Below are positions 1-10,336 of a stretch of 64,000 nt of DNA, piece after piece. Position 1 is the first letter of the stretch. Every line of letters begins with the position of its first letter. This DNA is from Rhizobium sp. L43 (GTDB lineage: Bacteria > Pseudomonadota > Alphaproteobacteria > Rhizobiales > Rhizobiaceae). The stretch spans positions 62,001-126,000 of the forward strand of contig NZ_NWSQ01000018.1 in NCBI RefSeq assembly GCF_002531725.1, read 5' to 3'. The position numbers and the translations under genes were made by a program. The notes under the pieces were generated by a model, which worked only from the letters and a program-made list of their open reading frames with translations, made no database searches and was not told the origin of the DNA.

Positions 1-87
1 GGAAATGCCCTGAAGAATGTTCAGCCGCGTGCCGCGGGAGGTATAGTGTTTCGAAAGGTCGCGGACGGAGAGCAGCGGTGCGTTCAT
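1..87 (-). CDS. Peptide-type ABC transporter ATP-binding protein, N-terminal fragment
   Basis: The first 29 codons of a gene that runs off the left edge. The start codon at 87 directly abuts the stop of the upstream ATPase gene. The readable start, MNAPLLSVRDLSKHY, is typical of the second ATPase (DppF/OppF type) of an oligopeptide ABC importer, and the position after a DppD-type gene fits. No Walker motif is inside the window, so the family rests on the start and the operon order. Confidence 0.75.
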   Translation of the reverse strand, partial: MNAPLLSVRDLSKHYTSRGTRLNILQGIS

Positions 88-1104
88 CTAGATCTCCTGC
101 CATCTCACGCAGCGGCTGCGGTGCTGCGGATTGACCTGTTCGAGCGCCGGAACGGCAGCGCGACAGGCTTCGATCGCGAATTTGCAGCGTGGGGAAAAGG
201 CGCAGCCGCTCGGCATGTTCATCAGGCTCGGGACCATGCCGGGAATGGCGGCGAGTTTTTCGCCGGCCTGTTTCATCCGCGCGGCATCGCCGAGGCGCGG
301 CATGGAGGCGAGAAGGCCCATCGTGTAGGGATGTTTGGGATTGCGGAACACCTCGCCGACCGGCCCTTCCTCGACGATCCGGCCAGCATACATCACCGCG
401 ACGCGATGGGCGATTTCGGCGACGACGCCGAGATTGTGGGTGACGAAGAGCATGGCCATGCCGCGCTCACGCTGCAGTTTGAGCAGCAGATCGAGAATCT
501 GCGCCTGGATCGTCACGTCGAGCGCCGTGGTCGGCTCATCGGCGATCAGCAGCGCCGGATCGCAGGCGAGGGCCATGGCGATGGTGGCGCGTTGCCGCAT
601 GCCGCCCGAGAGTTCGTGCGGATATTGGCCGGCACGGCGCCGGGCGTCCGGTATGCCGACGCTTTCAAGCAGCGCGACGGCTGCCTCCATCGCCGCCTTG
701 CGGCCCGCCCCGCGATGGATGCGGATCGGCTCGGCGATCTGGTCGCCGATCGTGAAAACCGGATTGAGACTCGACATCGGCTCCTGGAACACCATGCCGA
801 TATCGTCGCCCCTGATCCTGCGCATGCTCTCTTCGTCGAGGCAGACAAGATCCCGGGCCGCGCCGCCCCTGGTCGTCAAGCGGATGCTGCCTGCGGCGAT
901 CACGCCGATGCCGCGGGTGAGCAGCCGCATGACCGACAGGCTGGTGACCGACTTGCCGGAGCCGGATTCGCCGACGAGCGCCAGCGTCTCGCCGGCGGCG
1001 ATGCTGAGGTCGATATCGTTGACCGCCGTGATCTCGCCGCCGCGGATGCGGAAGATCGTTCGCAATCCCCTGATGTCGAGTACGGGTTCGGCGGCCTGTT
1101 CCAT
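88..1104 (-). CDS. Oligopeptide/dipeptide ABC transporter ATP-binding protein (DppD type)
   Basis: A cytoplasmic ATPase of 338 residues that powers import through the two permeases encoded upstream in the same operon. Walker A GESGSGKS lies near residue 45, the signature LSGGMRQR near 165 and Walker [13 protein letters not shown] near 185. The C-terminal segment with [16 protein letters not shown] and the cysteine-bearing [14 protein letters not shown] is the oligopeptide/dipeptide C-terminal domain, which in relatives carries an iron-sulfur site. The gene starts 7 bases after the DapA-family gene, so an importer subunit and a catabolic enzyme share one transcript. The substrate is unknown. 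Confidence 0.93.
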   Translation of the reverse strand: MEQAAEPVLDIRGLRTIFRIRGGEITAVNDIDLSIAAGETLALVGESGSGKSVTSLSVMRLLTRGIGVIAAGSIRLTTRGGAARDLVCLDEESMRRIRGDDIGMVFQEPMSSLNPVFTIGDQIAEPIRIHRGAGRKAAMEAAVALLESVGIPDARRRAGQYPHELSGGMRQRATIAMALACDPALLIADEPTTALDVTIQAQILDLLLKLQRERGMAMLFVTHNLGVVAEIAHRVAVMYAGRIVEEGPVGEVFRNPKHPYTMGLLASMPRLGDAARMKQAGEKLAAIPGMVPSLMNMPSGCAFSPRCKFAIEACRAAVPALEQVNPQHRSRCVRWQEI

Positions 1105-1111
1105 CGGCCGC

Positions 1112-2029
1112 TCAGTTCAGCAGGCCGGTTGCACGCAGGATCTCGTCGATCCGCGCCGTTTCCGCATCGTTGAGCGAGGCGCGCGGCCGCGGCATGACGG
1201 CGGTGTCGATGATGCCGAGGCTCTGCATGGCGGCCTTGAAGGCGCCGATGCCGGCTGCGCCGCCGCTGACACGGCCCTGCGCGACCCAAACGATTTCGAA
1301 GAGGCGGCAAAGGCGCTCCTGCTCCTTTTTCGCGGCGGCCCAATCGCCGCGCTGCGCGGCATCCCAAAGCCTGATATAGCCGTGCGGATCGACATTGGCG
1401 ATGCCGGGAACGACGCCGTGGGCGCCCATCAACAGGGCGGTGTCGACGACGATCTCGGAGCCGGTCATCAGGAAGACGTCCTTGTGTTCGGCAAGGTCGA
1501 GCAGCGCATAGCGGAAATTGCCGTCATCACCGCTGGAATCCTTGAGGCCGATAATGGCGCCTTCCCTGGCAAGGGTGACGACGGTCTGGCGCTGCAGCTT
1601 GACGTGAACGCAGACGGGAATGTCGTAAGCGACCAGCGGAACGTCCACCGCATCTCTGACATAACGGAAATGATCGAGGATCTCGGACTGGCTGGTGACG
1701 GTATAGAATGGCGCCGTCACCACCACCGCGTCGGCGCCGGCGGTCTTTGCGACCTTCGCATGGGCAATGACGCGATCCGTGGTCGGGTCGATGACGCCGA
1801 CGATCAGCGGCACACGGCCATTCACCACCTTGGCCGAATGCTCGATGATTTCGCGCCGGGTCTTGTCGTCATGGAAGATCACCTCGCTCGTCGAGCCGAG
1901 CACGAATACGCCGTGGCAGCCGGCATCGATCAGATGTTCGAGCACACGCGTATAGGAGCGGTAGTCGACGGTGAAATCCGGATTAAGCGGTGTTACGACG
2001 GGGGGAACGACACCCTTGAATTTGGTCAT
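1112..2029 (-). CDS. DapA/N-acetylneuraminate lyase family protein
   Basis: A class I (Schiff-base) aldolase or synthase of 305 residues, the usual family length. The lysine in [10 protein letters not shown] is the expected Schiff-base residue, and the tyrosine in TAPFYTV matches the family's catalytic tyrosine. The substrate-carboxylate loop reads GSTSE instead of the GTTGE of true dihydrodipicolinate synthases. Because it sits inside a GntR-regulated peptide/opine importer operon, a catabolic role on a keto acid or sugar acid is more likely than lysine synthesis. The exact reaction cannot be read from the sequence. Confidence 0.85.
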   Translation of the reverse strand: MTKFKGVVPPVVTPLNPDFTVDYRSYTRVLEHLIDAGCHGVFVLGSTSEVIFHDDKTRREIIEHSAKVVNGRVPLIVGVIDPTTDRVIAHAKVAKTAGADAVVVTAPFYTVTSQSEILDHFRYVRDAVDVPLVAYDIPVCVHVKLQRQTVVTLAREGAIIGLKDSSGDDGNFRYALLDLAEHKDVFLMTGSEIVVDTALLMGAHGVVPGIANVDPHGYIRLWDAAQRGDWAAAKKEQERLCRLFEIVWVAQGRVSGGAAGIGAFKAAMQSLGIIDTAVMPRPRASLNDAETARIDEILRATGLLN

Positions 2030-2047
2030 TTTCGCTTCTTTCGATTG

Positions 2048-2926
2048 TCAGTTCAGTTCGGCACGCGGGTCGAAGGCATCTCTGAGGCCATCGCCGATGA
2101 AGTTGATCGCAAGGACGGCAAGGATGAGCGCGGCGCCGGGGAAGAGCCATTGCCAGGGATATTGTTCGAGCACGGCCGTCGAGCGGGCGGCGTTCAGCAT
2201 GTTGCCCCAGCTTGCCGCCGGCTGAGCGATGCCGAGACCGAGGAAAGACAAGCCGGCCTCGAGCAGGATGGCATTGGCGATCTGCAGCGTCGCATAGACC
2301 ACGAGGATATCGATCGAGTTCGGCAGGCCGTGGCGAAAGAGCAGATGTCCGATGCCGGCGCCCATGCCGCGCGCGGCCATGACGAAGTCGCGCTCACGCA
2401 ATTCCAGCAGCCGGGAGCGGATCATGCGCGCCAGCAGCGGCCAGGAAAGCAGCGAGATGACGAGTACGGTCGGCCAGATGCCGGTGCCGGCAATCGAGGC
2501 GAGCACGAGCAGGAAGATGACGGGCGGCAGGGTCATCACCAGATCGACGAAGCGCATCGAGACGGCATCCGCCCAACGTCCCGCAAGCGCCGAGACGGCG
2601 CCGAAGAGAAAGCCGATGACCGCGGACAGCGCGGTCGATGCAACGGCGACCAGAAGCGAAATCCGGCCGCCTTCGAGCACGCGCGCAAAGACATCGCGGC
2701 CGACGCCGTCGGTTCCGAACCAGTGCGTGGCCGTCGGGCCGCTGTTCATCGCCAGAAGATCGATGTCGTTCGGCCGGTAAGCCCACCACAGCGGATAGGA
2801 GAGGATCAAGAGCAGCATCGGAAGGACGATGCCGACGCCGGCAACGGCTGCGCGGTTGAGCAGAAAACGATCGAAGGCGCGGGCAAGTGGCCCCGGGCTG
2901 CGGCGTTGCGGGGAGCGTGCCAGCAT
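2048..2926 (-). CDS. Peptide-type ABC transporter permease (DppC type)
   Basis: Inner-membrane permease of 292 residues. The open frame continues far upstream, but the ATG at 2926 was chosen because it gives a normal DppC start (MLARSP...) just after the DppB stop at 2929. One hydrophobic helix near the N-terminus is followed by a periplasmic stretch with [21 protein letters not shown], a DppC hallmark, then the binding-protein-dependent transport domain of five helices. The EAA-like coupling loop is around [16 protein letters not shown]. It pairs with the DppB protein encoded just upstream. Confidence 0.92.
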   Translation of the reverse strand: MLARSPQRRSPGPLARAFDRFLLNRAAVAGVGIVLPMLLLILSYPLWWAYRPNDIDLLAMNSGPTATHWFGTDGVGRDVFARVLEGGRISLLVAVASTALSAVIGFLFGAVSALAGRWADAVSMRFVDLVMTLPPVIFLLVLASIAGTGIWPTVLVISLLSWPLLARMIRSRLLELRERDFVMAARGMGAGIGHLLFRHGLPNSIDILVVYATLQIANAILLEAGLSFLGLGIAQPAASWGNMLNAARSTAVLEQYPWQWLFPGAALILAVLAINFIGDGLRDAFDPRAELN

Positions 2927-2928
2927 GG

Positions 2929-3891
2929 TCAGCCCACCTTGATGCGCGGGTCGACGACCGCATAGGTGATGTCGGTCAGAAGATTGACTGTGATAACGCA
3001 AGTGCCGATGACGAGCGTCGCTCCCATGATAACGGGATAGTCGCGGGTCTGTACGGCATCGACGAGCAGAAGCCCCATGCCCGGCCAGTTGAAGACACTC
3101 TCGATGAAGATGGCACCGCCGATGGCAAGCCCGATGGTGGAGCCGATCAGGGTGACGATCGGAAGCAGCGCATTGCGCAACGCATGTTTGGTGATGACCC
3201 AAAACTCGAGAACGCCCTTGGCGCGGGCCGTGCGCACGTAATCCTGGTTCAGGACTTCGAGCAGCGAGGCGCGCATGTAACGCATGATCAATGCGGCTTG
3301 CGCGACGGACAGAAGGGCGGCCGGCAGGATCAGATGATGGAGGAGATCGCCCACCGAGAACGCCTCGCCGGGTGTCAGCATGCCGCCCGATGGCATCCAG
3401 TGCAGGCGGACGGAGAAGATATAAAGGCCGAGCAGCGCGCTGAGGAATGCCGGGCTCGAAATGCCGGCAAGTGCTGCCACCGATAGGGAGAGATCGGCGA
3501 GCGAATTGCGGCGAACGGCGCCGATCACCCCGCAGGCGATGCCTGCGACGATGGCGAAGACAAGGGCGGTGCCCATCAACAGCACCGTCGGCCCGATCCG
3601 CGACAGCACCAGAGCCAGAACCGGCTGGTCGAGACGCTTGATCGAATAGCCGAGATTGCCCGTCAGCGCCTGCTGCAGCCAGCCGAGATACTGGACGGGC
3701 AAGGGCTGATCGAGCCCGAGGCTTCGGCGCAGATCGGCAAGATCCGACGGCGACATCGGCAGGTTCGGATCGATATAGGCATCGATCGGGTCGCCTGGTG
3801 TCAGGCGCAGCAGCAGGAAGATCAGCATGCTCAGGGCGACGAGCATGCCCATTCCTATGATCAGGCGTCTGAGACTGTATCGGAGCATCAT
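2929..3891 (-). CDS. Peptide-type ABC transporter permease (DppB type)
   Basis: Inner-membrane permease of 320 residues starting [11 protein letters not shown], a standard DppB start followed by a first transmembrane helix. A periplasmic segment contains [11 protein letters not shown] and [16 protein letters not shown], the typical GDP/LGLD signature of this family, then the five-helix transport core. The EAA-like loop [21 protein letters not shown] is near residue 220. It forms the translocation channel with the DppC-type protein and follows the binding-protein gene by about 50 bases. Confidence 0.93.
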   Translation of the reverse strand: MMLRYSLRRLIIGMGMLVALSMLIFLLLRLTPGDPIDAYIDPNLPMSPSDLADLRRSLGLDQPLPVQYLGWLQQALTGNLGYSIKRLDQPVLALVLSRIGPTVLLMGTALVFAIVAGIACGVIGAVRRNSLADLSLSVAALAGISSPAFLSALLGLYIFSVRLHWMPSGGMLTPGEAFSVGDLLHHLILPAALLSVAQAALIMRYMRASLLEVLNQDYVRTARAKGVLEFWVITKHALRNALLPIVTLIGSTIGLAIGGAIFIESVFNWPGMGLLLVDAVQTRDYPVIMGATLVIGTCVITVNLLTDITYAVVDPRIKVG

Positions 3892-3944
3892 GAATCCGTC
3901 GTGTCAGCGTGGCCGAAGCCACCCTCAAGGCTTTGCGGAAACGC

Positions 3945-5543
3945 CTATTCGGCGATCGACCATTTCTGCGGGTCGGCCTGGTAGGGGCCGCCGCCCGGCG
4001 CCGGCGTCCAGACGAAATCCTTCAACTTGGTCGAGACGATGCCGTAACGGTTTGCCACCCAGAGCGTCGCCCAGGGCAGCTCCGTGTTCATCACCTTGCA
4101 GACGTCCTGGTAGGCGGCATCCCGCTTGGCGCTGTCCGGCTCGGCCAAGGCACTATCGAGCGCCTTGGTGAGGTCAGGCATGCGCACCCTGGCGACATTC
4201 GGTCCGGCCGGAGGGATCTGCTTCTCGTTGAGGCCGACATTGATGCTGCCGGCATCCGGCCCGTTCTGCAGCCCGGCATAGACCATCTGGAACTGGGCCA
4301 TGTCCGGCGCCGCATTGAGCACGATGCTGTTATAGGTCGGCGCATCGACGGCGCGCGGGACGATGTTGATGCCGACCTGGGCAAGCATCGCCTGAACTGC
4401 GGCAAGCACGTTGGTAGCCAGCGGCGTGGTGTAATAGGTCAGAAGCGTGATCGGCTTGCCGCCATTGATCTGGTCCCAGCCGGCTTCCGTCAGCAACTTC
4501 TTGGCCTTCTCAGGATCATAGGCATAGGTGTCGATATCAGGAGGTATCAGCTGTTCGGCGACATAGGCGCAGTTGGCAGGCTTGGCCGCGCCGCCATAGA
4601 GGCTCTGGATGATGGCATCGCGATTGATCGCGTACATCACCGCCTGGCGGACGCGCACATCCTTCCAGAGCGGGGAATCGTGGTTGAAGCCGAGATAGTT
4701 GACGACGAAAGAGTTGCCTTCGATGACCTGGAAGTCCTTGTTTTCCTTGAAGGTCGGTACGTCGTTGGAATCGACATAGGTGAACTGGATTTCGCCGGAT
4801 CTCAGCGCCGCGATCGCCGCGGCCGGGTTGGCGAAATAGCGATTGATGACGCGTTCCAGGGCGGGTTTGCCACCGCGATAATCGGTGTTTGCGGCAAGTT
4901 CGACATATTGATCCGAGACGTATTTGGTGAACTTGAACGGACCGGTGCCGATCGGAGCGGTCGACCACCAGGTGTTCTTCGCCAGCTGGTCGGCAGGAAT
5001 CGAGGAGAGCGCATGCTCGGGTAGCATCATCACCTTGGTCATCGTGTCGGGAAAGCTGCTGCTCGGGGCGCTGAGCTTGATGACAACCGTGTGCTCATCC
5101 GGCGTCTCGACGGACGATATGCCCTTCAGCCGGGCAGCGAGCACCGAGCCGGTTTTCGCATCCATAGCAAGGCCCATGGTGAACTTCGCGTCCTTGGCGG
5201 TGAACGGTTTACCGTCATGCCATTTGGCGTCCGCCAGCTTGAACGTGTAGGTCATCTGGTCGGAGCTGACCTCGTAGGAGCTTGCCAGCGCGCCGACGAC
5301 CTTCTGCAGCTTCTCGTCATAGGTGATCAGCGGTTCGTAGTAGACGCTGAGCCAGGTGAAGCCGGCGGTCGCGGCGAGCGGATTGAAGTTGCCCTGGAAG
5401 CCTCCTGGGCCGACATCGAAGCCGCCCGACAGCGTGGCTGCCTGCGCCTGGTTTGCAACGCCCGAAACGACAAGAGCCGGAACGGCAGCCGTCGACAGCA
5501 AGGCGCCAAGCGCAATAACGGATAATCTAGACAGTCTTTTCAT
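3945..5543 (-). CDS. Peptide-type ABC transporter substrate-binding protein
   Basis: Periplasmic binding protein of 532 residues (family 5, DppA/OppA/NikA). A Sec signal peptide covers about residues 1-35 and ends in NQAQA. The mature protein carries family-5 features such as [19 protein letters not shown] and [17 protein letters not shown]. Its start codon lies inside the last codons of the GntR gene: the Shine-Dalgarno GGGAGG is read as part of that gene, so translation is probably coupled. The ligand is not known. The adjacent DapA-family enzyme suggests that the imported compound is catabolised. Confidence 0.93.
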   Translation of the reverse strand: MKRLSRLSVIALGALLSTAAVPALVVSGVANQAQAATLSGGFDVGPGGFQGNFNPLAATAGFTWLSVYYEPLITYDEKLQKVVGALASSYEVSSDQMTYTFKLADAKWHDGKPFTAKDAKFTMGLAMDAKTGSVLAARLKGISSVETPDEHTVVIKLSAPSSSFPDTMTKVMMLPEHALSSIPADQLAKNTWWSTAPIGTGPFKFTKYVSDQYVELAANTDYRGGKPALERVINRYFANPAAAIAALRSGEIQFTYVDSNDVPTFKENKDFQVIEGNSFVVNYLGFNHDSPLWKDVRVRQAVMYAINRDAIIQSLYGGAAKPANCAYVAEQLIPPDIDTYAYDPEKAKKLLTEAGWDQINGGKPITLLTYYTTPLATNVLAAVQAMLAQVGINIVPRAVDAPTYNSIVLNAAPDMAQFQMVYAGLQNGPDAGSINVGLNEKQIPPAGPNVARVRMPDLTKALDSALAEPDSAKRDAAYQDVCKVMNTELPWATLWVANRYGIVSTKLKDFVWTPAPGGGPYQADPQKWSIAE

Positions 5544-6270
5544 GTGTTCCTCCCACGTTTGAACTTGTCTTGTTGTTGGCGATCACCCGGGCAATGCCCT
5601 CGTAGTGACGATCCAGGCGTCTGCGCGCCTCCTCCAGATCTTTTGCCTCGATCGCATCGACGATCGCGGCATGGTCGCGCCACGTCGCCATCGGATCGGC
5701 ATTTTCAAGATTGACGAAATCGGATGCCTTGTAGAAGGCGAGCCAGAAGACATCGATCAGCCGCACGAGTGTTTCATTGTCCTGGCAGCGAAACAGCAAT
5801 CGGTGGAACAGCTGGTCGTCTGTCGCAAAGGTTTCGCCGCGTTCGGCATGGGCGCGCATGCGATTGACGGTGGCACGCAGCTCGGCGATGTCCTCTTCCC
5901 CGATCACGTCGATCGTCTTGCCGATCAAGCCCACTTCCAGCGTGCGCCGGATTTCAAGCACCTCTTCGATCTGCCGCAGGGCGCCGCCGAGGCCGTAAGC
6001 GAGATTGTCGAGAAGCGGCTCGAAGGAAAAGGCCTTCACGAAGATGCCGACGCCGCGCCGGGTCTCCAGCACGCCGAGCGATTCCAGCGCCTTGATGCCT
6101 TCCCTCAGCGAATTTCGGCTAACGCCGAGCTGGGTGGCAAGCTCTCCTTCCGCCGGAAGCAGGGTTCCGGGCGCCAGGCCATTGTCGTCGATATAGGCGC
6201 GCAGACTTTCTTGCACGGAGACATGCAGCAGTGGCGCGCGCGTCAGCGGCTTCATCGATTTCAATGTCAT
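5527..6270 (-). CDS. GntR-family transcriptional regulator (FadR subfamily)
   Basis: DNA-binding repressor of 247 residues. The N-terminal winged helix (residues about 15-80) contains LPAEGELATQLGVSRNSLREGIKALESLGVLETRRGVG. The C-terminal all-helical FCD domain has DQLFHRLLFRC, giving metal/effector-site histidines typical of the FadR/VanR group. It is the first gene of the importer operon and overlaps the binding-protein gene by 17 bases. It most likely senses the imported substrate or a product and controls its own operon. An imperfect dyad just upstream (6304-6327) is a candidate operator. Confidence 0.92.
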   Translation of the reverse strand: MTLKSMKPLTRAPLLHVSVQESLRAYIDDNGLAPGTLLPAEGELATQLGVSRNSLREGIKALESLGVLETRRGVGIFVKAFSFEPLLDNLAYGLGGALRQIEEVLEIRRTLEVGLIGKTIDVIGEEDIAELRATVNRMRAHAERGETFATDDQLFHRLLFRCQDNETLVRLIDVFWLAFYKASDFVNLENADPMATWRDHAAIVDAIEAKDLEEARRRLDRHYEGIARVIANNKTSSNVGGTHEKTV

Positions 6271-6303
6271 GCGGATCGCTTTCTAGCATCGTCAATCAGA
6301 CAC

Positions 6304-6327
6304 ATCCTGCATATATACTCGTAGGAT
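6304..6327. promoter_or_regulatory. Candidate operator of the GntR-headed importer operon
   Basis: Inverted ATCCT and AGGAT arms flank an AT-rich centre (TATATA) 34 bases before the GntR start. The setting fits an autoregulatory site or the -10 region of the operon promoter. Short arms make this tentative. Confidence 0.35.
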
Positions 6328-6418
6328 ATCTGTCAAATGGTCAGGTTGGGCGCGAAAGCTGCCCCGCCTTGCAGCTATCTAAGAAGTTTGGTTTTGGGCA
6401 GGGTATTCCTGGGTTGCT

Positions 6419-7699
6419 TCAGTCGGCTTGATTGGCCTCTAGAGCGTGGACCACCACGCAGTTGCGGCCGGTCTTTTTGGCAAGGTAGAGCGCCGCATCC
6501 GCTTGGCGCTGCATGTGCTCTGCGGACACGACGTTGCCATTTTGCAATATCGCTATTCCAATGCTGACAGTGACCCAGGGGACGACGCGAGAGGTGGGAT
6601 TTGGAAGAGACGCAGCTTCAACTCGGCTGCGAATTCTCTCCGCAACCGCCCTGGCCTCTTGTCCATCGGAGCCAGGCAGAAAGACGAGAAACTCTTCGCC
6701 GCCGTAACGGGCGACCTCATCCCGCTCATCTCTCATGCTGCTCTGAATGATGCCGGCCACTTTCACCAGGCAGCGGTCGCCTTCGGCATGCCCGAGATTA
6801 TCGTTGAGATGCTTGAAGTCATCGAGATCGCACATCAGCATCGCGGCGCCGCTCGTTTGTCTAAGCTCCTGGTTCCAGAAATGATGGAGCGTTTCCATCA
6901 TCGAACGCCGGTTGGCGACACCCGTCAGCGGATCGGTCCGTGCCAGCAATTCCAGCTGCGAATTGGCGTCGGTGAGCTCTGCGAGGCGACTTCGATCTCG
7001 TAACTCGAGCAGGAAAGTCTTCTGAGCGAAGATGGTTGTGGTGCGTCGGGCAACGACGGTTGCTGCCACTCCGCTCGCGAAAAACAGCGTCCCGGCGAGC
7101 GCGCTTCCCGCCTCGATGCCTGGATTGCGCAATTGAAACACGAGGTAGAGACCGAGGGCAGAAGCACCGATCGCCATCGCCCAACCGAGTGGAACGGGAA
7201 AGATGATGATGGCGGTGACGGCAACAAAGAGCATGATGGTCAAATGCCGCTCATAAAATTCGCCGCCGCTGTTCACGCCCACCAGGGCGACGGACAGCAA
7301 GATGAGAAACACCGCCGAGAGGATGAAAACGCCCTGCAGCCACAAAGGGTGCGGCCGCCGGAAGACGAGCACGGCGACAAGAGCCGCAGGCGGAAGGATA
7401 GACGCCGGCCAAAGCATCGACATCACGGTTTCGGCCGGAAGCAAGATCGCGTTGAGCCCCCATGTCAGGATGTCGAGCACGATGACCCACACCATCCAGG
7501 CGCGGATGATCTTGGCAGTCCGCGGCCAGGAGCGTTCGCGAAAAAGCTGGGCCAGCTCGCCATGCAGGCGGATATCGCGCGTGCGACCGCCGAGCAGGCG
7601 CTCGACTTGCTCGACAATGGCCGGGCTCAACCTCTGGAGAGGTTTCCGCGAAGACGCCCTTACCGATTTGATAGGAGCTGTGGTTCGCTCGGTATCCAT
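6419..7699 (-). CDS. Membrane-bound diguanylate cyclase (GGDEF)
   Basis: Makes cyclic di-GMP from two GTP. Of 426 residues, the first ~75 are soluble, then about six hydrophobic segments (residues ~75-235) form a membrane sensor region of no named type that I recognise. A GGDEF domain fills the last ~170 residues with RTDPLTGVANRR, FKHLNDNLGHAEGD and the active-site motif RYGGEEF. The allosteric inhibition site RxxD expected just before GGEEF reads DERD, so product inhibition is probably absent. It stands alone, in its own transcription unit, and ends about 150 bases from the GntR start. Confidence 0.94.
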   Translation of the reverse strand: MDTERTTAPIKSVRASSRKPLQRLSPAIVEQVERLLGGRTRDIRLHGELAQLFRERSWPRTAKIIRAWMVWVIVLDILTWGLNAILLPAETVMSMLWPASILPPAALVAVLVFRRPHPLWLQGVFILSAVFLILLSVALVGVNSGGEFYERHLTIMLFVAVTAIIIFPVPLGWAMAIGASALGLYLVFQLRNPGIEAGSALAGTLFFASGVAATVVARRTTTIFAQKTFLLELRDRSRLAELTDANSQLELLARTDPLTGVANRRSMMETLHHFWNQELRQTSGAAMLMCDLDDFKHLNDNLGHAEGDRCLVKVAGIIQSSMRDERDEVARYGGEEFLVFLPGSDGQEARAVAERIRSRVEAASLPNPTSRVVPWVTVSIGIAILQNGNVVSAEHMQRQADAALYLAKKTGRNCVVVHALEANQAD

Positions 7700-8118
7700 C
7701 TGTCGGATTTAGGGAGCAGAGGGCCGGAGACAAGACGGACCGTGGAGTTCGCCCGAAAAGACGACATGCTTGCCCTAATGATTTTGTAGCAGGTGATGAC
7801 AGTATGTCGTTCACATGCGTCACATCGGGCCAATGTCTTACCCATGCCGGGCCGAATTCACCGGTTCGATTCCCATCAAGCCCGGCAGGTTGACGGTTGT
7901 CTCGGTCCGCACTTGCCCTCTCGCACGACAAAACCGCCCTCCGCCGGCAATGATCCGGCGGAGAACGATGAAGACCTCGATGCTGCGTGCAACCTGCTCG
8001 GGAGAGCCAGGCGCGGAGATTTTATCGGTTAAAAGATGACTAAAATAATCACCTTATGTTGACAAGGCCAATTTCGCTCCATAGGTTCCGCGCGCATCTG
8101 TGATGTAGGGACCAAGTG
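7700..8118. other. Intergenic region between diguanylate cyclase and TonB receptor
   Basis: About 420 bases between divergent genes. The right end holds the IRO box at 8037-8051 and the receptor ribosome-binding site. The left part must hold the cyclase promoter on the minus strand, but I see no clear -35/-10 pair. Short open frames here have no start signal or recognisable product. Confidence 0.5.
8037..8051. promoter_or_regulatory. IRO box (TGA-N9-TCA) upstream of the siderophore receptor
   Basis: The sequence TGACTAAAATAATCA matches TGA-N9-TCA exactly, the iron-responsive operator bound by RirA in Rhizobium. It lies 68 bases before the receptor ATG, where repression by RirA in iron-rich conditions would be expected. 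Confidence 0.75.
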
Positions 8119-10290
8119 ATGGCGCGTGTTTTTTTGAATGTTTCTAATAATCTACCGCGAATTTATAGAGATGGGCTATTTGCCACGACAGCGGTCGTTC
8201 TGATCGGCTTTGCGGCATCGCCGGCTTCCGCCCAGAGCGCCTCCACAGGCGACACCGCGACAGCGCTGGAACCGATCGTCATTCAAGGTGCAGCCTCTGA
8301 TAGCAAGACCGACCGGACGTCGGTTACGGCCAAGAACAGCGCGGGCGCGACCAAGATCAGCACGCCACTCGTCGAGACGCCGCGTTCGATCTCGGTCACC
8401 ACCGAGAAGGAAATCGAGCAGCGCGGCGCGCAGACGGTCATCGAGGCGGTGCGTTATACAGCCGGCGTGACGACAGGAACGAGCGGCTTCGATCCGCGTT
8501 TCGACCAGATCTATATTCGCGGCTACAACGCCACGACGGTCGGCGACTATCGTGACGGATTGCGCCAGCCCTATATCAATTACGGCATGTTCCGAACCGA
8601 TCCCTATCAACTGCAGCGCGTCGAGGTGATCAAGGGGCCGGTTTCCGTTCTCTATGGCTCGGGTTCGCCGGGCGGCCTCGTCAACAAGATCTCGAAGCTC
8701 CCGACCGAGGAGCCGATCCGCGAAGTCGATATCACCTACGGCACCAAGGATCGGGTGCAGGGGATGTTCGATTTCGGCGGACCGATCAGCGAAGGCAACG
8801 ACGATTTTCTTTATCGCATCGTCGGCCTTGCGCGGCGCGGCGATACCAATTTCGATATTGCCGACGACCGCTATTTCCTGGCGCCGTCCTTTACCTGGAA
8901 GCCGGACGAGGCCACGTCTCTGACGGTGTACGGTCTGGCGCAGTCCGACGAGACCGACGCCAATGTCGGCGCGATCACGACCTCGGACGGCAGGATCCTC
9001 GATCTCAGGCAGAGCGATCCCGACTATGACTACCAGAAGGTCAAGCAGCAGCAGGTCGGCTATCAGTTCGAGCACGAGTTCGACAACGGCCTGACGTTCC
9101 GGCAGAACCTGCGTTATTCGCATCTCGATCTGGAGGCCCGCTACCTCGGTGTTACCAGCTGGACCGGGACCGTCGCGCATCGCGGCACCAATGCGATCCG
9201 GGACGAAATGAACGTCTTCCAGGTCGACAATCAGCTCGAGGCGAAGTTCGATACAGGCCCTGTTGCCCACACGATGCTGTTCGGGCTCGACTACAGCAAT
9301 CTCGACTCGAGCTTTGGCTACGGCTTCGGAGCCGCCGATCCGGCCTTCGACTTCGATATCGCCAATCCGACCTATGGAGTCTCCGGCGCTACGCCGGACT
9401 ATAATTTCTTGGCTTCCAAAGCCGATATGCGGCAGGTCGGCATCTATGCCATGGACCAGATCGAGGTCGGAAACTGGCGTTTCAACCTCGGCGGCCGGCA
9501 GACATGGGTGAACCAGACGCGCGATTCGACCTTGCCCACGGTCAGCTCGGAGGATGTCGACAAGAATGCCTTCTCCGTCCAGGCCGGTGCGCTCTACCTC
9601 TTCGACAGCGGCATTGCGCCCTTCGTTTCTTACGCCACCTCTTTCGATCCAGTCACCAACCGGTCGGCCGCCAACACAATTCTTCCGCCGACGAAGGGTG
9701 AGCAATTCGAGGTCGGGGTGAAGTACCAGCCGCCCGGCTCCGATATCCTGCTGTCGGCCGTCGCCTATCACATCGTCGAGCAGAACAAGCCGAGGCTCGC
9801 CGATCCGCTGACCTTCGCCTACGATTCCCAGGGCGAGGTGACCGGAAAGGGCATCGAGCTCGAAGCCCGCGCGGCCATCGCCGACGGCCTCGATATCATC
9901 GCGGGCTACACCTACAACGACTCCGAAGTCACCGGGGGCAACAACGTCGGAAATACCCCGGCCGTCACCCCGACCCATATTGCGAGCCTGTGGACGAATT
10001 ACACCTTCCAGGAAGGCAATCCCTTCAACGGTCTGTCGGCTGGCGCCGGCGTGCGCTACATCGGCGAGACCTGGACGGATGTCGCCAATACCTCGAAGAA
10101 CGCTGCAAGTTTCTATGTCGATGCAGCCCTCTCCTATGATTTCGGGGCGGTCGACAAGAAATATGAAGGGCTGACGGCAGCCTTCAACATCCGCAACATC
10201 GCCGACGAGCGCGAAACAGTTTGCGAAGAAGGCTTCTGCTATCTCGGCCAGGGCCGCAACATGACCGGCACACTGAAGTATCGGTGGTAA
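8119..10290 (+). CDS. TonB-dependent ferric-siderophore outer-membrane receptor
   Basis: Outer-membrane receptor of 723 residues of the FhuA/FoxA hydroxamate-siderophore group. A signal peptide ends about ASPASAQS, followed by a TonB-box-like segment (LEPIVIQGA), a plug domain (about residues 75-180, with RGYNATTVGDYRDGLRQ and VEVIKGPVSVLYGSGSPGG) and a 22-strand barrel. It ends in ...LKYRW, the terminal aromatic residue needed for barrel assembly. No N-terminal signalling extension is present, so it is a transporter rather than a FecA-type sensor. ATG 8119 has AGGGA seven bases ahead; GTG 8116 is possible. The IRO box and location beside vbs and fhu genes suggest ferric vicibactin as ligand. 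Confidence 0.93.
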   Translation: MARVFLNVSNNLPRIYRDGLFATTAVVLIGFAASPASAQSASTGDTATALEPIVIQGAASDSKTDRTSVTAKNSAGATKISTPLVETPRSISVTTEKEIEQRGAQTVIEAVRYTAGVTTGTSGFDPRFDQIYIRGYNATTVGDYRDGLRQPYINYGMFRTDPYQLQRVEVIKGPVSVLYGSGSPGGLVNKISKLPTEEPIREVDITYGTKDRVQGMFDFGGPISEGNDDFLYRIVGLARRGDTNFDIADDRYFLAPSFTWKPDEATSLTVYGLAQSDETDANVGAITTSDGRILDLRQSDPDYDYQKVKQQQVGYQFEHEFDNGLTFRQNLRYSHLDLEARYLGVTSWTGTVAHRGTNAIRDEMNVFQVDNQLEAKFDTGPVAHTMLFGLDYSNLDSSFGYGFGAADPAFDFDIANPTYGVSGATPDYNFLASKADMRQVGIYAMDQIEVGNWRFNLGGRQTWVNQTRDSTLPTVSSEDVDKNAFSVQAGALYLFDSGIAPFVSYATSFDPVTNRSAANTILPPTKGEQFEVGVKYQPPGSDILLSAVAYHIVEQNKPRLADPLTFAYDSQGEVTGKGIELEARAAIADGLDIIAGYTYNDSEVTGGNNVGNTPAVTPTHIASLWTNYTFQEGNPFNGLSAGAGVRYIGETWTDVANTSKNAASFYVDAALSYDFGAVDKKYEGLTAAFNIRNIADERETVCEEGFCYLGQGRNMTGTLKYRW

Positions 10291-10308
10291 GCACGGCGGT
10301 TGAGATGA

Positions 10309-10336
10309 ACCAGGCCGTCGCCCTCGACGGCCTGGT
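10309..10336 (+). terminator. Strong hairpin after the receptor gene
   Basis: A perfect 11-bp stem (ACCAGGCCGTC pairing with GACGGCCTGGT) with a six-base loop begins 18 bases after the receptor stop. No T-run follows, so it may end transcription weakly or protect the mRNA 3' end. Confidence 0.5.

Noticed and set aside
335-2965. An 876-codon open frame on the plus strand
   Set aside because: It lies antisense to well-supported transporter and DapA-family genes and has low-complexity Arg/Gln/Asp-rich translation. Long shadows like this are normal in GC-rich DNA.
7855-7885. tRNA-like T-loop (GGTTCGATTCC)
   Set aside because: The flanking bases do not form a T-arm stem and there is no acceptor, D or anticodon arm nearby, so it is not a tRNA or an obvious att site.
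7793-8032. Possible small gene between the cyclase and receptor
   Set aside because: No ribosome-binding site, no homology signal and no conserved composition. It also runs up to the IRO box.
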